A stretch of 64,000 nucleotides of DNA from Comamonadaceae bacterium PBBC2 (GCA_002255935.1 NKIO01000004.1:29124-93123), one strand, 5' to 3'; counted from the stretch's first letter, positions 27,744-36,272 are shown. The notes: generated by a model not told the origin, from the sequence alone. Translations and numbers: made by a program.

Positions 27744-28103
27744 ATGTCGGACCCGTTGATGAGCGAAGAACATTTAGGCAAAGAGCCCGATTACCGTTTT
27801 TCTTTGGCCAATGAGCGAACCTTCTTGGCGTGGATACGCACTGCTTTGGCGTTGTTAGCCGGCGGTGTCTTGCTTTACCAGTACGGCACCCGGATCGAGC
27901 CGATTGGACTTCGCCTTGGTTTGTGCTCTGGACTCATCATGATGTCAGGGGCACTGTCACTCGGAGCTTATCTGCACTGGCGTCGATGTGACCATGCCAT
28001 GCGGCACGACGCCCCGCTGCCTAAGTCCTTCTTGATTGTTTTGTTAGCGGCGGCAGTGGTGGTTTTAGCGATGATTACTGCCGGATCTCTGGTGTTGCTG
28101 TGA
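27744..28103 (+). CDS. DUF202 (YidH-type) membrane protein
   Basis: Small inner-membrane protein of 119 residues. The DUF202 signature is LANERTFLAWIRTALALL, and three hydrophobic segments are visible (ALALLAGGVLLYQ, LGLCSGLIMMSGALSLG, LIVLLAAAVVVLAM). Function of the family is not established. It lies three bases after the sulfatase and overlaps the next DUF202 gene by four bases (GTGA). Such YidH/YidG-like pairs also accompany sulfatase genes in enterobacteria (yidJ-yidH-yidG of E. coli), so the trio here has a precedent. Confidence 0.9.
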   Translation: MSDPLMSEEHLGKEPDYRFSLANERTFLAWIRTALALLAGGVLLYQYGTRIEPIGLRLGLCSGLIMMSGALSLGAYLHWRRCDHAMRHDAPLPKSFLIVLLAAAVVVLAMITAGSLVLL

Positions 28104-28408
28104 ATCTCCCTCATGACGCCGGTTTACAAGCTGAAAGAACAGCTTTGGCTTGGAAAAGAACAGCCTTGGTCATGATGGCGACCGTTCTTATCGTTTTACG
28201 ACTGGGAATACAAAAAGAGCAAGTGTCGTTGTTGTTAGCTTGTGCGCTTCTTTCGCTATTTGCCGGAGCTTTCGCGCTGCTCGCATTCCTTAGGTGGGAG
28301 CGTCTGATTGCAAAGCGGTGCAATTCAAACTCAGGCTTGGCTGTTGGTGTTGCAAGCTTTTTAACCACTGTGGCTGCTTTGTTTGGATCTTTCATCCTTT
28401 TGGTGTGA
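28100..28408 (+). CDS. DUF202 (YidG-type) membrane protein
   Basis: A 102-residue membrane protein starting at GTG 28100 inside the stop of the previous DUF202 gene. It keeps the DUF202 motif in the form LQAERTALAWKRTALVMM, followed by hydrophobic segments at about 40-62 and 80-101. The pair probably forms a heteromeric membrane complex, by inference from coupling. Composition is noticeably richer in A/T than the sulfatase. No promoter is seen before it, so it depends on the sulfatase transcript. Confidence 0.85.
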   Translation: MNLPHDAGLQAERTALAWKRTALVMMATVLIVLRLGIQKEQVSLLLACALLSLFAGAFALLAFLRWERLIAKRCNSNSGLAVGVASFLTTVAALFGSFILLV

Positions 28409-28613
28409 CTGCGTTGAATTGCGGTCATCGGATGAGAGGTATGACGGGCTCCAGGCGGCCAATTGACGTCATTGGTATATCTATCGTGAAGATCTGCTCC
28501 AAGTTATAAGAAGTAATTTCGTCACGGCGTTGAGGATTAGATGCAAGATTCAACCCAAAGAGGCGTAGCCTTAAATCAAGCCAGGATAAACTGGAGTAGC
28601 CATTTGTTTTATC

Positions 28614-29594
28614 TCAAAGGTCTAAGACAAGACGTGAAGACTTCGCGCGTGAACAGCATGGCAGGAACTGGTCGTTGATGGCCTTTTCTTCTGGTGTGAA
28701 GTACATGTCAAGGTGGTCGGGCTCTCCTTCAAGCACGCGAGTCACACAGGTGCCGCATACGCCTTGCTCACAAGAAGTCATGACCGACACGCCGTTTGCA
28801 GCCAGAGCTGCGATGACAGTTTGACCAGCATCCACCCTGATCACCTGCCCGGAACTGGCCAGCACCACCTCAAAACTGTTCGCCACTGCTGTGCTGACTG
28901 GCTCGGCCTTGAAGAATTCGTAATGCAACTGATCTTCTGGCCAACCCTGTTTTCGTGCAGTGGTGAGTACCGCATCCATGAAGCCTTGCGGCCCACACAC
29001 ATACAGGTGGATACCCGGCTGAGGTAAGGCAAGCAGGGCAAGCATGTCCAGCTTTTGCTCGGCGAGACCATCATCAAAGTGAAAATGCACCTTGTCAGCA
29101 AAGTCCGAGGACTCAATGCGGTCCACGAAGGCCGCACGGGCGGCTGCGCGGGCGCAGTAGTGTAATGAAAATTCCTGATTCGTCTGGCTCAACGTCTGGG
29201 CCATGCTCAGAAGTGGCGTGATGCCGATGCCGCCAGCCAGTAACAGACTGCGCTGTGCGCCTAGAGTCAGAGCGAACTGGTTGCGGGGCGCGCTGATGCT
29301 GAGCTCGTCGCCAGCCTGAACGCCCTCATGCATGGATTGCGAGCCGCCGCGCCCAGCAGTTTCCTTGAGCACCGCGATCTCATAGCGCTGCGCCTGATGA
29401 GGATTCCCGCACAGCGAGTATTGGCGGGTCTTGCCAGAAGGCGTGCCCACGTCAACATGTGCGCCTGCTTCAAAGGCGGGCAGCGGGCTACCATCTTCAC
29501 TACTCAGCTCGAACAAGGCGATTTCTGGCGTCAGCAGCTCTTTCTTGCTCACACGTACCTTGAATGTTTTGCCTGCGTCCATGGTGGCACTCAT
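28614..29594 (-). CDS. PDR/VanB-type oxidoreductase, second module
   Basis: Reductase of 326 residues that should serve the second Rieske oxygenase. It has RQYSLCGNPHQ (FMN), LAGGIGITPLLSMAQTL and YVCGPQGFMDAVL (NADH), and the C-terminal [2Fe-2S] loop CEQGVCGTCVTRVLEG with a Cys pair in FLPCCSRA. It is the last gene on the minus strand of the module, separated from its oxygenase by the alcohol and aldehyde dehydrogenase genes; in the first module the reductase directly follows the oxygenase. Start overlaps the alcohol dehydrogenase stop by four bases. Confidence 0.93.
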   Translation of the reverse strand: MSATMDAGKTFKVRVSKKELLTPEIALFELSSEDGSPLPAFEAGAHVDVGTPSGKTRQYSLCGNPHQAQRYEIAVLKETAGRGGSQSMHEGVQAGDELSISAPRNQFALTLGAQRSLLLAGGIGITPLLSMAQTLSQTNQEFSLHYCARAAARAAFVDRIESSDFADKVHFHFDDGLAEQKLDMLALLALPQPGIHLYVCGPQGFMDAVLTTARKQGWPEDQLHYEFFKAEPVSTAVANSFEVVLASSGQVIRVDAGQTVIAALAANGVSVMTSCEQGVCGTCVTRVLEGEPDHLDMYFTPEEKAINDQFLPCCSRAKSSRLVLDL

Positions 29595-30715
29595 GTGGTG
29601 GGGGTTGTGAATTTCAAAATGGGCTTGACCGTAGCGCCCGACTTGGAGTCGGCAATGGCCTCATTGATCTGCTCGAAGGCGTACATGCGTACCAGCTTTT
29701 CCAGGGGAAAAAGGCCTTGCAGATGCATCTGGATCAGCGTGGGGATGAAGACGTCGGCATTGGCATCGCCTTCGACGATGCCGCGCAGTGTCTTGCCCTG
29801 AATCATCATGTCGCGCACATCGACGGCCAGCTCAGCGCCTACCGCCGCCCCGCCCACAAAACCGCAGACACCTCTTGGACCCAGCGCATCTAGCGCTTGG
29901 CGAGTGACCGCTGGAATGCCTGTGGTGTCCAGGCTGAAGTGAGCACCATGTCCCGTGATGCGCTTGATCTGTGTAGCCACATCAGGCGTTTGAGAAACAT
30001 CAATGGTGTGGGTGGCACCCAGCTCCCGCGCCAAAGCCAGGCGTTGAGGCACCTTATCCACAGCAATTAGGATGCCGACGCCAATGGCCTTCGCAGCCAT
30101 CACGCCAGCCAGACCCACAGCGCCCGCACCAAACACAACCAGCGACTGTCCCAACTGGGGTTTGAGCACATTGATGACCGCCCCGGCACCGGTCTGGATG
30201 CCGCAGCCCAGAGGGCCCAACAGCTCAAAGGTCTGGTCGGAGACTTCGTCGGGTACCTTCACCACATTCTTTTCGGTGCACAGGCAGTGTGTGGCAAAGG
30301 ATGACTGGCCGAAGAAGTTATGCCTGACAGATTGTCCGCCCAGCGACAAGGCCGCGCTGCCATCCTTGCGCAGTCCCACAAAATTGGTGCCTGCAAAGTC
30401 ATGGCAGTAGCTGGTGGCATGGTCATGGCAGCTGGGGCATTCACCGCAGAAGTTGTAGCTCATGACCACGCGATCACCAGGCTTGACCTTGGTCACGCTG
30501 CGTCCTACCGATTCCACAATGCCCGCACCCTCGTGGCCGAGCACGATGGGCTTTTGCACCGGGAAGGGACGCCCAATCATGGCGATGTCAGTGTGGCATA
30601 CGCCAGTGGCGACAAGCCGTACACGGATCTCGTCGTCTCTGGGGGTTTCCAGAGCGAGCGTTTCTAGGGCGAGCGCGCCCTGAGGTGCATGAAGCACCGC
30701 GGCTTGAACTTGCAT
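29591..30715 (-). CDS. Zinc-dependent alcohol dehydrogenase (benzyl-alcohol-dehydrogenase-like)
   Basis: Medium-chain dehydrogenase of 374 residues. Catalytic zinc ligands appear in GVCHTDIAM and GHEGAGIVE; the structural zinc loop has CGECPSCHDHATSYC; the cofactor loop is VFGAGAVGLAGVMAA. Family members such as XylB and AreB oxidise benzyl alcohols, fitting a role after the second Rieske oxygenase. This module uses a zinc enzyme where the first uses an SDR. The ATG at 30715 (MQVQAAVLHAP) gives the normal N-terminus; an upstream ATG at 30769 adds 18 unrelated residues. Eleven bases separate it from the aldehyde dehydrogenase. Confidence 0.92.
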   Translation of the reverse strand: MQVQAAVLHAPQGALALETLALETPRDDEIRVRLVATGVCHTDIAMIGRPFPVQKPIVLGHEGAGIVESVGRSVTKVKPGDRVVMSYNFCGECPSCHDHATSYCHDFAGTNFVGLRKDGSAALSLGGQSVRHNFFGQSSFATHCLCTEKNVVKVPDEVSDQTFELLGPLGCGIQTGAGAVINVLKPQLGQSLVVFGAGAVGLAGVMAAKAIGVGILIAVDKVPQRLALARELGATHTIDVSQTPDVATQIKRITGHGAHFSLDTTGIPAVTRQALDALGPRGVCGFVGGAAVGAELAVDVRDMMIQGKTLRGIVEGDANADVFIPTLIQMHLQGLFPLEKLVRMYAFEQINEAIADSKSGATVKPILKFTTPTT

Positions 30716-30726
30716 GGATCTACTTT

Positions 30727-32232
30727 CTAGAAGGGGTATTGGCGAGGCGCAGATGGCATGGTGATCCATCGCAGCTCTGTGAACGCGTCGATGCCGGCAC
30801 GTCCGCCAAAGCGGCCATAGCCAGATGCCTTAACGCCACCAAAAGGCATCTGAGCTTCGTCATGCACAGTGGCGCCGTTGATGTGGCAGATGCCCGAGTC
30901 AATGCGTGAGGCCACACGCCAAGCGCGCTGAAAGTCACTGCTGAAGACTGAAGCCGAGAGACCAAACTCAGTGTCGTTGGCCACGGCAATGGCATGGTCT
31001 TCGCTACGCACACGAATGATGCCTTTGACCGGACCGAAGGATTCATCGTGATAGATGCTCATGGCATTGTTCACATGATCCAAAACGGTGGCTTGCATGA
31101 GTGTGTTGTCGCTTCTGCCGCCGCACAGCAGCTTGGCTCCTTTGGCCAGTGCGTCGTCAATCAGTGCATTGCAACGGGCAACGGCAGATGGGTCTACCAC
31201 CGAGCCAAGGACGAAGTTGCCTTCACGCGGATCGCCCAAAGGTAGGGCCTTCGCTCGCGCTGTCAGCTTGGTGGCAAATTCGTCGGCGAGCGATTCATCC
31301 ACGATGAGCCGCTCAGTGGACATGCAAATTTGGCCCGAGTTGTTGAAAGCACCAAAAGTGGCGGCAGCCACGGCAGCATCCAAGTCGGCATCGTCCAAAA
31401 CCAGGAGCGGCGCCTTACCGCCTAATTCCAGCACGGCGGGCTTGAGGTGTTCTGCGCAGGCACGGGCAATGAGACGCCCCACTTTGGTCGAGCCCGTGAA
31501 GTTGACGCGACGCACTGCAGGGTGAGCGATCAGGGCGTTCACCACGTCGGCAGCATCCTGGGGAGCATTGACGATGAAGTTCAACACGCCGGGCGGCAGG
31601 CCTGCTTCCTGCAGCACCTGCGCAATCAGGGCGTGTGTTCGCGGACAGGTTTCCGAGCCTTTGAGCACCACCGTATTACCGCACACCAGCGGCACCGCAA
31701 TGGCGCGCACCGCCAAAATGATGGGAGCGTTCCACGGAGCGATGCCAAGCACCACACCGGCGGGTTGACGCACCCCCATAGACACCAGACCGGGTACGTC
31801 CGAGGGAATGATCTCGCCAGAGATCTGAGTGGCCAAGGCGGCTGCTTCGCGCAGGGTGCCTGCTGCATGACCGATGTTGCGTTGGGCCCAAAGTGCTGAA
31901 GCACCAATTTCAAGCGACATCGCAGCAGCAACGTCATGGGCACGTGTCGCCAGCAAGGCCGCGGCTTTGAGCAATATATCGCGGCGCTGGCCGGGTCCCG
32001 TAGCGGCCCAAGCAGGCAGGGCGGCAGCGGCGGCGTTGGCTGCTGCCTGTGCATCGGCCACACCGGCAGCGCTGGCCTCTGTGCTCAATTGGGGGTCGAG
32101 TGGACTAAAACGCTTGAAGGTCTTACCACCCTGGGCCATCTGCCACTGGCCGCCTATGAACAATTGCACAGGCAGGCTTGCCGCTTGGGCATTGACAGAA
32201 GTGCTCATCTTCGGCTCAAGGACTGCGCTCAC
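30727..32232 (-). CDS. Aromatic aldehyde dehydrogenase (salicylaldehyde/vanillin dehydrogenase-like)
   Basis: ALDH enzyme of 501 residues with APWNAPIILAVRAIA, LELGGKAPLLVLDDADLD and the nucleophile Cys in NNSGQICMSTERLIV. The GNTVVLKGSETCPRTH and GVDPSAV-like stretches resemble benzaldehyde and salicylaldehyde dehydrogenases rather than the succinate-semialdehyde type found in the first module, so the two modules recruited different dehydrogenases. The start overlaps the Rieske gene stop by four bases (ATGA at 32229-32232); an internal ATG at 32208 is possible. Confidence 0.92.
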   Translation of the reverse strand: MSAVLEPKMSTSVNAQAASLPVQLFIGGQWQMAQGGKTFKRFSPLDPQLSTEASAAGVADAQAAANAAAAALPAWAATGPGQRRDILLKAAALLATRAHDVAAAMSLEIGASALWAQRNIGHAAGTLREAAALATQISGEIIPSDVPGLVSMGVRQPAGVVLGIAPWNAPIILAVRAIAVPLVCGNTVVLKGSETCPRTHALIAQVLQEAGLPPGVLNFIVNAPQDAADVVNALIAHPAVRRVNFTGSTKVGRLIARACAEHLKPAVLELGGKAPLLVLDDADLDAAVAAATFGAFNNSGQICMSTERLIVDESLADEFATKLTARAKALPLGDPREGNFVLGSVVDPSAVARCNALIDDALAKGAKLLCGGRSDNTLMQATVLDHVNNAMSIYHDESFGPVKGIIRVRSEDHAIAVANDTEFGLSASVFSSDFQRAWRVASRIDSGICHINGATVHDEAQMPFGGVKASGYGRFGGRAGIDAFTELRWITMPSAPRQYPF

Positions 32233-33293
32233 GAAGTGACCCCTTGCTTGACCACTGGAATGACAGGGCGCGTAGCTACCGCTTCCTTATTCACCAGTTG
32301 CTGGATCATGTTGCGCACTCGGTTGAGCGCCACATCCGAAACCAACCCTTTGGGCTTGACGTCCGGGAATTGGTCCATCACCTGCTGCTGCTCTTCGATG
32401 ATCCAGCGGTCTTCGGCAAAGGCCGTTTGAATGCCCTGGCCTACGGCATCGATCAAGGACGCATCGCCGTGTGGAAAGTCGCAGGGGTGAATCCAAAAGT
32501 AGTGTGTAGATTTCTCGGTCTCGGGCGTGAGCAGCGAGAAATGACGGAAGTGCAAGGCACCTGGACGCTCGTGCGGTGGGCCTTCGCCACCCGCGACGGC
32601 AGAGCCGGCCCAATTTTCGAAAACGCTGGGCAACCACCAGATCTGGCGATTCCAGAAATCCACGCGACCAGTGAAGCCACCTGCCATTTTGTGCAGCGGA
32701 GACGGGTCGCAATCAAGGATTTGACGTGTCAGCTTGATCCCGCGATCAAAAGGCTCGACTTCTGCGCGCGAGTTGGGAAAGCCGGCATTGGCCAGTGTGG
32801 TTTTATGAACAAAGGTCAAATGTGAAAAGTCCAGCAGGTTGTCTGCAATCAGCTGGTAGTTGGCCTTGTAATGAATGTAGCCACTTGCAGTTGGCCAACC
32901 TGGGGCGTTGTTCCAGTGGCAATCGACGATCAGATCCTCGTCCGCGAGGCTGGCGTCGCCCATCCAGATCCAAAGAAAGCCATGGCGCTCCACAAGGGGG
33001 AAATTGCGTACGCACATAGCGGCAGGAATCTCGGACTGGCCCGGAATTTCCACACATTTGCCCGAGGCGTCGAACTTCATGCCGTGATAACGACAGCGCA
33101 GACCGCCCTCTTCGATGTCACCGAGCGACAGTGGTGCCAAGCGATGGCAGCAACGGTCCTCCAGCGCTGAAACTTGCCCTTGCGGTGTGCGAAAAAGTAC
33201 CACCTTTTCACCCAGAAGGGTGCGGCCAAGAGGGCGTTCGGCGCCCACTTCAGAGGCCGTGGCCGCTACGTACCATGCATTGCGAATGAACAT
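32229..33293 (-). CDS. Rieske non-heme iron oxygenase, second module
   Basis: Oxygenase of 354 residues, paralogous to the one at 20932. Ligands fall at identical positions: Cys48/His50, Cys67/His70 for the Rieske cluster and Asn152/Asp155/His158/His163 for the catalytic iron (DNLLDFSHLTFVH). The start MFIRNAWYVAATASEVG is of the VanA/TsaM type. Differences cluster in the second half (after residue 165), where the substrate pocket lies, suggesting a different aromatic substrate. It is the second gene of a minus-strand operon led by a Bug receptor gene 33 bases upstream. Confidence 0.92.
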   Translation of the reverse strand: MFIRNAWYVAATASEVGAERPLGRTLLGEKVVLFRTPQGQVSALEDRCCHRLAPLSLGDIEEGGLRCRYHGMKFDASGKCVEIPGQSEIPAAMCVRNFPLVERHGFLWIWMGDASLADEDLIVDCHWNNAPGWPTASGYIHYKANYQLIADNLLDFSHLTFVHKTTLANAGFPNSRAEVEPFDRGIKLTRQILDCDPSPLHKMAGGFTGRVDFWNRQIWWLPSVFENWAGSAVAGGEGPPHERPGALHFRHFSLLTPETEKSTHYFWIHPCDFPHGDASLIDAVGQGIQTAFAEDRWIIEEQQQVMDQFPDVKPKGLVSDVALNRVRNMIQQLVNKEAVATRPVIPVVKQGVTS

Positions 33294-33326
33294 GCTGATT
33301 CCTAAGGTTGAAAGACGGTCCAGAGC

Positions 33327-34316
33327 TCAGTCGGCCTTGAGTTGCAGATCGCGACCCAATTGAATCCAGCGCTCGCTTTCGCTGGCCATGACCTTGGTGA
33401 TCTGATCCACGCTCATGGGTTCGACATCCCAGCCGTTGGAAATGAATTGATCGCGCAAAGCCGTGACGGCCAGGGCCTTGTTGAGTTCGGCGTTGAGCTT
33501 GTCGATGATGGCCCGAGGTGTGCCGGCCTTCACCGTCAAAGTTTCAAATGAACGAAACACAAACTTTGGGTAACCCAGTTCAGCCATGGTCGGCGTGTTG
33601 GGCAGCGCCGGCAGGCGCTTGGCCGAAGTCACAGCCAAGGCTCGCATCTTGCCGCCATTAATCTGTGGGATTGCGGCCACTGTGGTGAGAAACATGAAGT
33701 CGATCCGGCCACCCAAGAAGTCGTTCATGGCCATGGGCAGCTGTACATAGGGCACATGAGCGGTGTCGATATTGGCCACGCGATTGAACGCTTCCCCAGC
33801 CATGTGTGCGGGCGTGCCGTTACCGGCTGAAGCAAAAGTCAGCTTGGCGGGTTCGGCCTTGGCCCGGGTCACGATGGACTCCAGATTGTTCAGTTTCGAG
33901 TCGGTCGGTACCACCGCGGCGTTGTAGCTCCAGTGCATGTGCCCCACTGCGTTGAGATCTTTGGTGTATTCCAGACGGCGACTTGGGTAAATCACGGGCA
34001 GCACCATGGAAGCAGAAGACAGCACATAAGCGGTGTAGCCGTCTGCGGGTTGCTTGAGCAACTCTGTGTAGCCCAAGGTGCCCGAGGCGCCTGGACGGTT
34101 TTCGACCATGATGGGCTGCTTCATCGAAACGGACATGCGTTCGGCCACAGCACGGGCAGCCACGTCGGCAGGCAGACCTGGGCTCCAGGGAACAATGATC
34201 TTGATGGGGCGCGAAGGATAGCTCGGATCGGCCAGTGCGGGCAGAGCTGCTGCACAAGCAAGCACAGTGGCGGCTTGGGTGGTGCGCTTGAGGAGTCGCG
34301 TGATGAAATGTTGCAA
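33327..34316 (-). CDS. Bug-type periplasmic solute receptor, second module (TTG start)
   Basis: Periplasmic receptor of 329 residues. The signal peptide ITRLLKRTTQAATVLACAAA precedes the mature part with PIKIIVPWSPGLPADVAARA, IMVENRPGASGTLGY and TFASAGNGTPAHM. No ATG lies near the signal; the TTG at 34316 has a GGAGAC ribosome site five bases upstream and is the best start. It is the first gene of the second module and divergent from the LysR gene at 34429. The candidate operator at 34361-34379 lies between them. It probably binds the substrate of the following oxygenase. Confidence 0.87.
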   Translation of the reverse strand: MQHFITRLLKRTTQAATVLACAAALPALADPSYPSRPIKIIVPWSPGLPADVAARAVAERMSVSMKQPIMVENRPGASGTLGYTELLKQPADGYTAYVLSSASMVLPVIYPSRRLEYTKDLNAVGHMHWSYNAAVVPTDSKLNNLESIVTRAKAEPAKLTFASAGNGTPAHMAGEAFNRVANIDTAHVPYVQLPMAMNDFLGGRIDFMFLTTVAAIPQINGGKMRALAVTSAKRLPALPNTPTMAELGYPKFVFRSFETLTVKAGTPRAIIDKLNAELNKALAVTALRDQFISNGWDVEPMSVDQITKVMASESERWIQLGRDLQLKAD

Positions 34317-34360
34317 AGTAGTCTCCGTTGGTTTTGTAAGGTGCACGGATGCTAAGCAAG

Positions 34361-34379
34361 ATTGGATCGGACCTCCAAT
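34361..34379. promoter_or_regulatory. Operator candidate in the second module
   Basis: ATTGGA-TCGGACC-TCCAAT, an inverted repeat with perfect 6-bp arms in the 112-base gap between the divergent Bug and LysR genes. Its sequence differs from the dyad of the first module, so the two paralogous regulators may have separated their targets. Confidence 0.45.
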
Positions 34380-34428
34380 GAAGTTTTTGCCCTTATGATC
34401 AGGAAAGTAAATCACCGGAAAAACCCGC

Positions 34429-35319
34429 ATGCGTATTCAGACCCTGCGTGCCTTGATTCATTTGCATCAGTTGGGCAGCGTTCGTGCGGCGGCCGAGCAG
34501 TTGCACATGTCACAGCCGGCCCTGACGCTGGCGATCCAGCAGCTTGAAAATGAGCTGGGCTGCCAACTGCTGGTTCGCACCAAGCGGGGCGTTAGCCTGA
34601 CAGCCTATGGTGAGGCTCTGTTGCCCAGGGCCAATTTGATCGTTTCAGAATCAGTCCGAGCCCAAGAGGAAATGGCTCAGATCCGGGGTGATTTGGGCGG
34701 GCATGTCCGACTGGCTACCTCGCCAGCGGTGGCCCTGTCGGTGCTTCCTCAGGCGCTGCGCCCCTTTATGAACAAGTATCCTCAAGTGCAGGTGCATTGC
34801 ATTGAGGGCACATACCCTGCTATCGGCCCGCAGCTGCGCGATGGCCAGTTGGACTTTGCAGTCACGCCCTTCCATGCAAGTGACTTGGAGACAGGACTGG
34901 ATGCCGAGGAACTTTATCTCAGTGAAGTTGTCATCGTGGCGAACAAACAGCATCCCTTGGCCAAAACTACATCCCTCAAGGATCTGCACAATGCACGCTG
35001 GGCGCACGCCACCGTGACGCGGGGTCCAGGAGCGGTCATTGAGGAAACTTTCAGGGCCAGCGGCATGGAGCCGCCCAAGCCAGCAATCATCTTTGAGTCA
35101 TTACTGGCTTTGCCCGCAGTGGTGGCTCATTCCGATTTGGTGGCCACGTTGCCTAGGCGAATCTTTGAGCAGGAGCACGTGAAGCAAAAACTGTGTGTGA
35201 TTCCTATCAAGGAAACACCGCCCACATTGAACATTGCCATACTGCGTCGTTCCAATCAGGCGCTGACGCCTGCAGCAAATGAATTGCTGGGCTGGATAAG
35301 GCAAGTCGCGTTAAGTTAA
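34429..35319 (+). CDS. LysR-type regulator, second module (TsaR-like paralogue)
   Basis: LysR protein of 296 residues. The N-terminal helix-turn-helix is LGSVRAAAEQLHMSQPALTL, and the effector domain shares RGPGAVIEETF, ESLLALPAVV and LTPAANELLGWI with the LysR at 19904, establishing paralogy. It probably senses the substrate or an intermediate of the second oxygenase module and controls the divergent Bug-Rieske-ALDH-ADH-reductase operon. The TSUP permease gene converges on it with a 30-base gap. Confidence 0.92.
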   Translation: MRIQTLRALIHLHQLGSVRAAAEQLHMSQPALTLAIQQLENELGCQLLVRTKRGVSLTAYGEALLPRANLIVSESVRAQEEMAQIRGDLGGHVRLATSPAVALSVLPQALRPFMNKYPQVQVHCIEGTYPAIGPQLRDGQLDFAVTPFHASDLETGLDAEELYLSEVVIVANKQHPLAKTTSLKDLHNARWAHATVTRGPGAVIEETFRASGMEPPKPAIIFESLLALPAVVAHSDLVATLPRRIFEQEHVKQKLCVIPIKETPPTLNIAILRRSNQALTPAANELLGWIRQVALS

Positions 35320-35349
35320 GGAGATTGCAGGCAAGGTATTGGATCTCGA

Positions 35350-36090
35350 TCAGATCCAAAAATGCCGCATCAAGGTCAGCCCGCTGACCGCAAGCAAGGC
35401 GGCCATGATCCGCCTCATCAGCAAAGGGTGGATGTGCGAGGCCAAACGGTTGCCAAGAATGACGCCTGATGCTGCTACCGGCAATGCCACTAACCATCGA
35501 GGTATGACCGTGTGCACGTCGATCTGTCCAGTGTTAACAAGCACAGCGACTGCGATCGAGCCAGCGAGCACCATAACCACGGGAACCGTTGCCCTGAGCC
35601 CTGCCACATCATTGAGTCTGCGTTGCAGCCATGCCACGACCACTGGCCCAGCAGTCGCAAACATCACCTCCACGAGTCCCACCAACGCCCCGGCCACATG
35701 AACCCAGCGTGTATGAACAGGGCGTAAAGAGATTTGTGGCATGAGCGCCTTGACCCCTACGAAAACTACATAGGAACCCAGAACAAGAAGCAGCCATCGC
35801 TTGTCGAGTTGACCCAGAAGCCAGATCCCGAGTAAGGTTCCGGCAACTAGGCCAGGCAGCAGGCGTAGGAGCTCTTTCCACCGAACCTGACTGAGGTTCA
35901 GTCCTCCATGAAGCATGGAAGCTGGGATGTCCAGCAATATGGCCAGAGACACCACCTCTGCAAGTGGCCACTGCCGAGCAAGCAGAGGCACCAGAACCAG
36001 CGCCGAACCAAAGCCAGTGATTCCCATAACGACGTAACCGGTTAGGACAACTACCAGAGGGTAGACCCACTCTTGCACTGTCATCAGCAT
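35350..36090 (-). CDS. TSUP-family (TauE/SafE, TsaS-like) membrane permease
   Basis: Integral membrane protein of 246 residues with about eight hydrophobic helices. The first repeat has YVVMGITGFGSALVLVPLL and the second VEVMFATAGPVVVAWLQ. This family is named after TsaS, the 4-toluenesulfonate permease of Comamonas, and includes TauE and SafE for sulfur-containing anions. Lying beside a TsaR-like regulator, it is a good candidate for import or export of the aromatic acid or sulfonate. Start 36090 is preceded by GAGGA at a suitable distance; the ATG two codons later overlaps the upstream small gene as TGATG. Direction of transport is not shown. Confidence 0.88.
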   Translation of the reverse strand: MLMTVQEWVYPLVVVLTGYVVMGITGFGSALVLVPLLARQWPLAEVVSLAILLDIPASMLHGGLNLSQVRWKELLRLLPGLVAGTLLGIWLLGQLDKRWLLLVLGSYVVFVGVKALMPQISLRPVHTRWVHVAGALVGLVEVMFATAGPVVVAWLQRRLNDVAGLRATVPVVMVLAGSIAVAVLVNTGQIDVHTVIPRWLVALPVAASGVILGNRLASHIHPLLMRRIMAALLAVSGLTLMRHFWI

Positions 36091-36272
36091 TTGATCATGT
36101 CCTCGCACGAGCAGACCAGGGTGGAGTGCGCAGCTTCGCGGATCTCCGTGACAGTGGCCTGCCATGATGGCGAGTCGACGCGTGAAATAGAAAAAGCTTC
36201 ACATCCGTCATGAATGTAGGGATCGGCGTAGCGAGTAGCGTTGGTACCGAAGTAGAGTAGGGTTGCTTTCAT
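36084..36272 (-). CDS. Small protein of unknown function coupled to the TSUP gene
   Basis: A 62-residue open frame starting MKATLLYFGTNATRYADPYI and ending CSCEDMIKC. I recognise no family. Its stop overlaps the start region of the TSUP permease, so the two are likely translated in succession, which is the main support for it being real. It is slightly acidic, carries several Cys near the C-terminus (LVCSCEDMIKC) and lacks a membrane segment. Confidence 0.5.
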   Translation of the reverse strand: MKATLLYFGTNATRYADPYIHDGCEAFSISRVDSPSWQATVTEIREAAHSTLVCSCEDMIKC

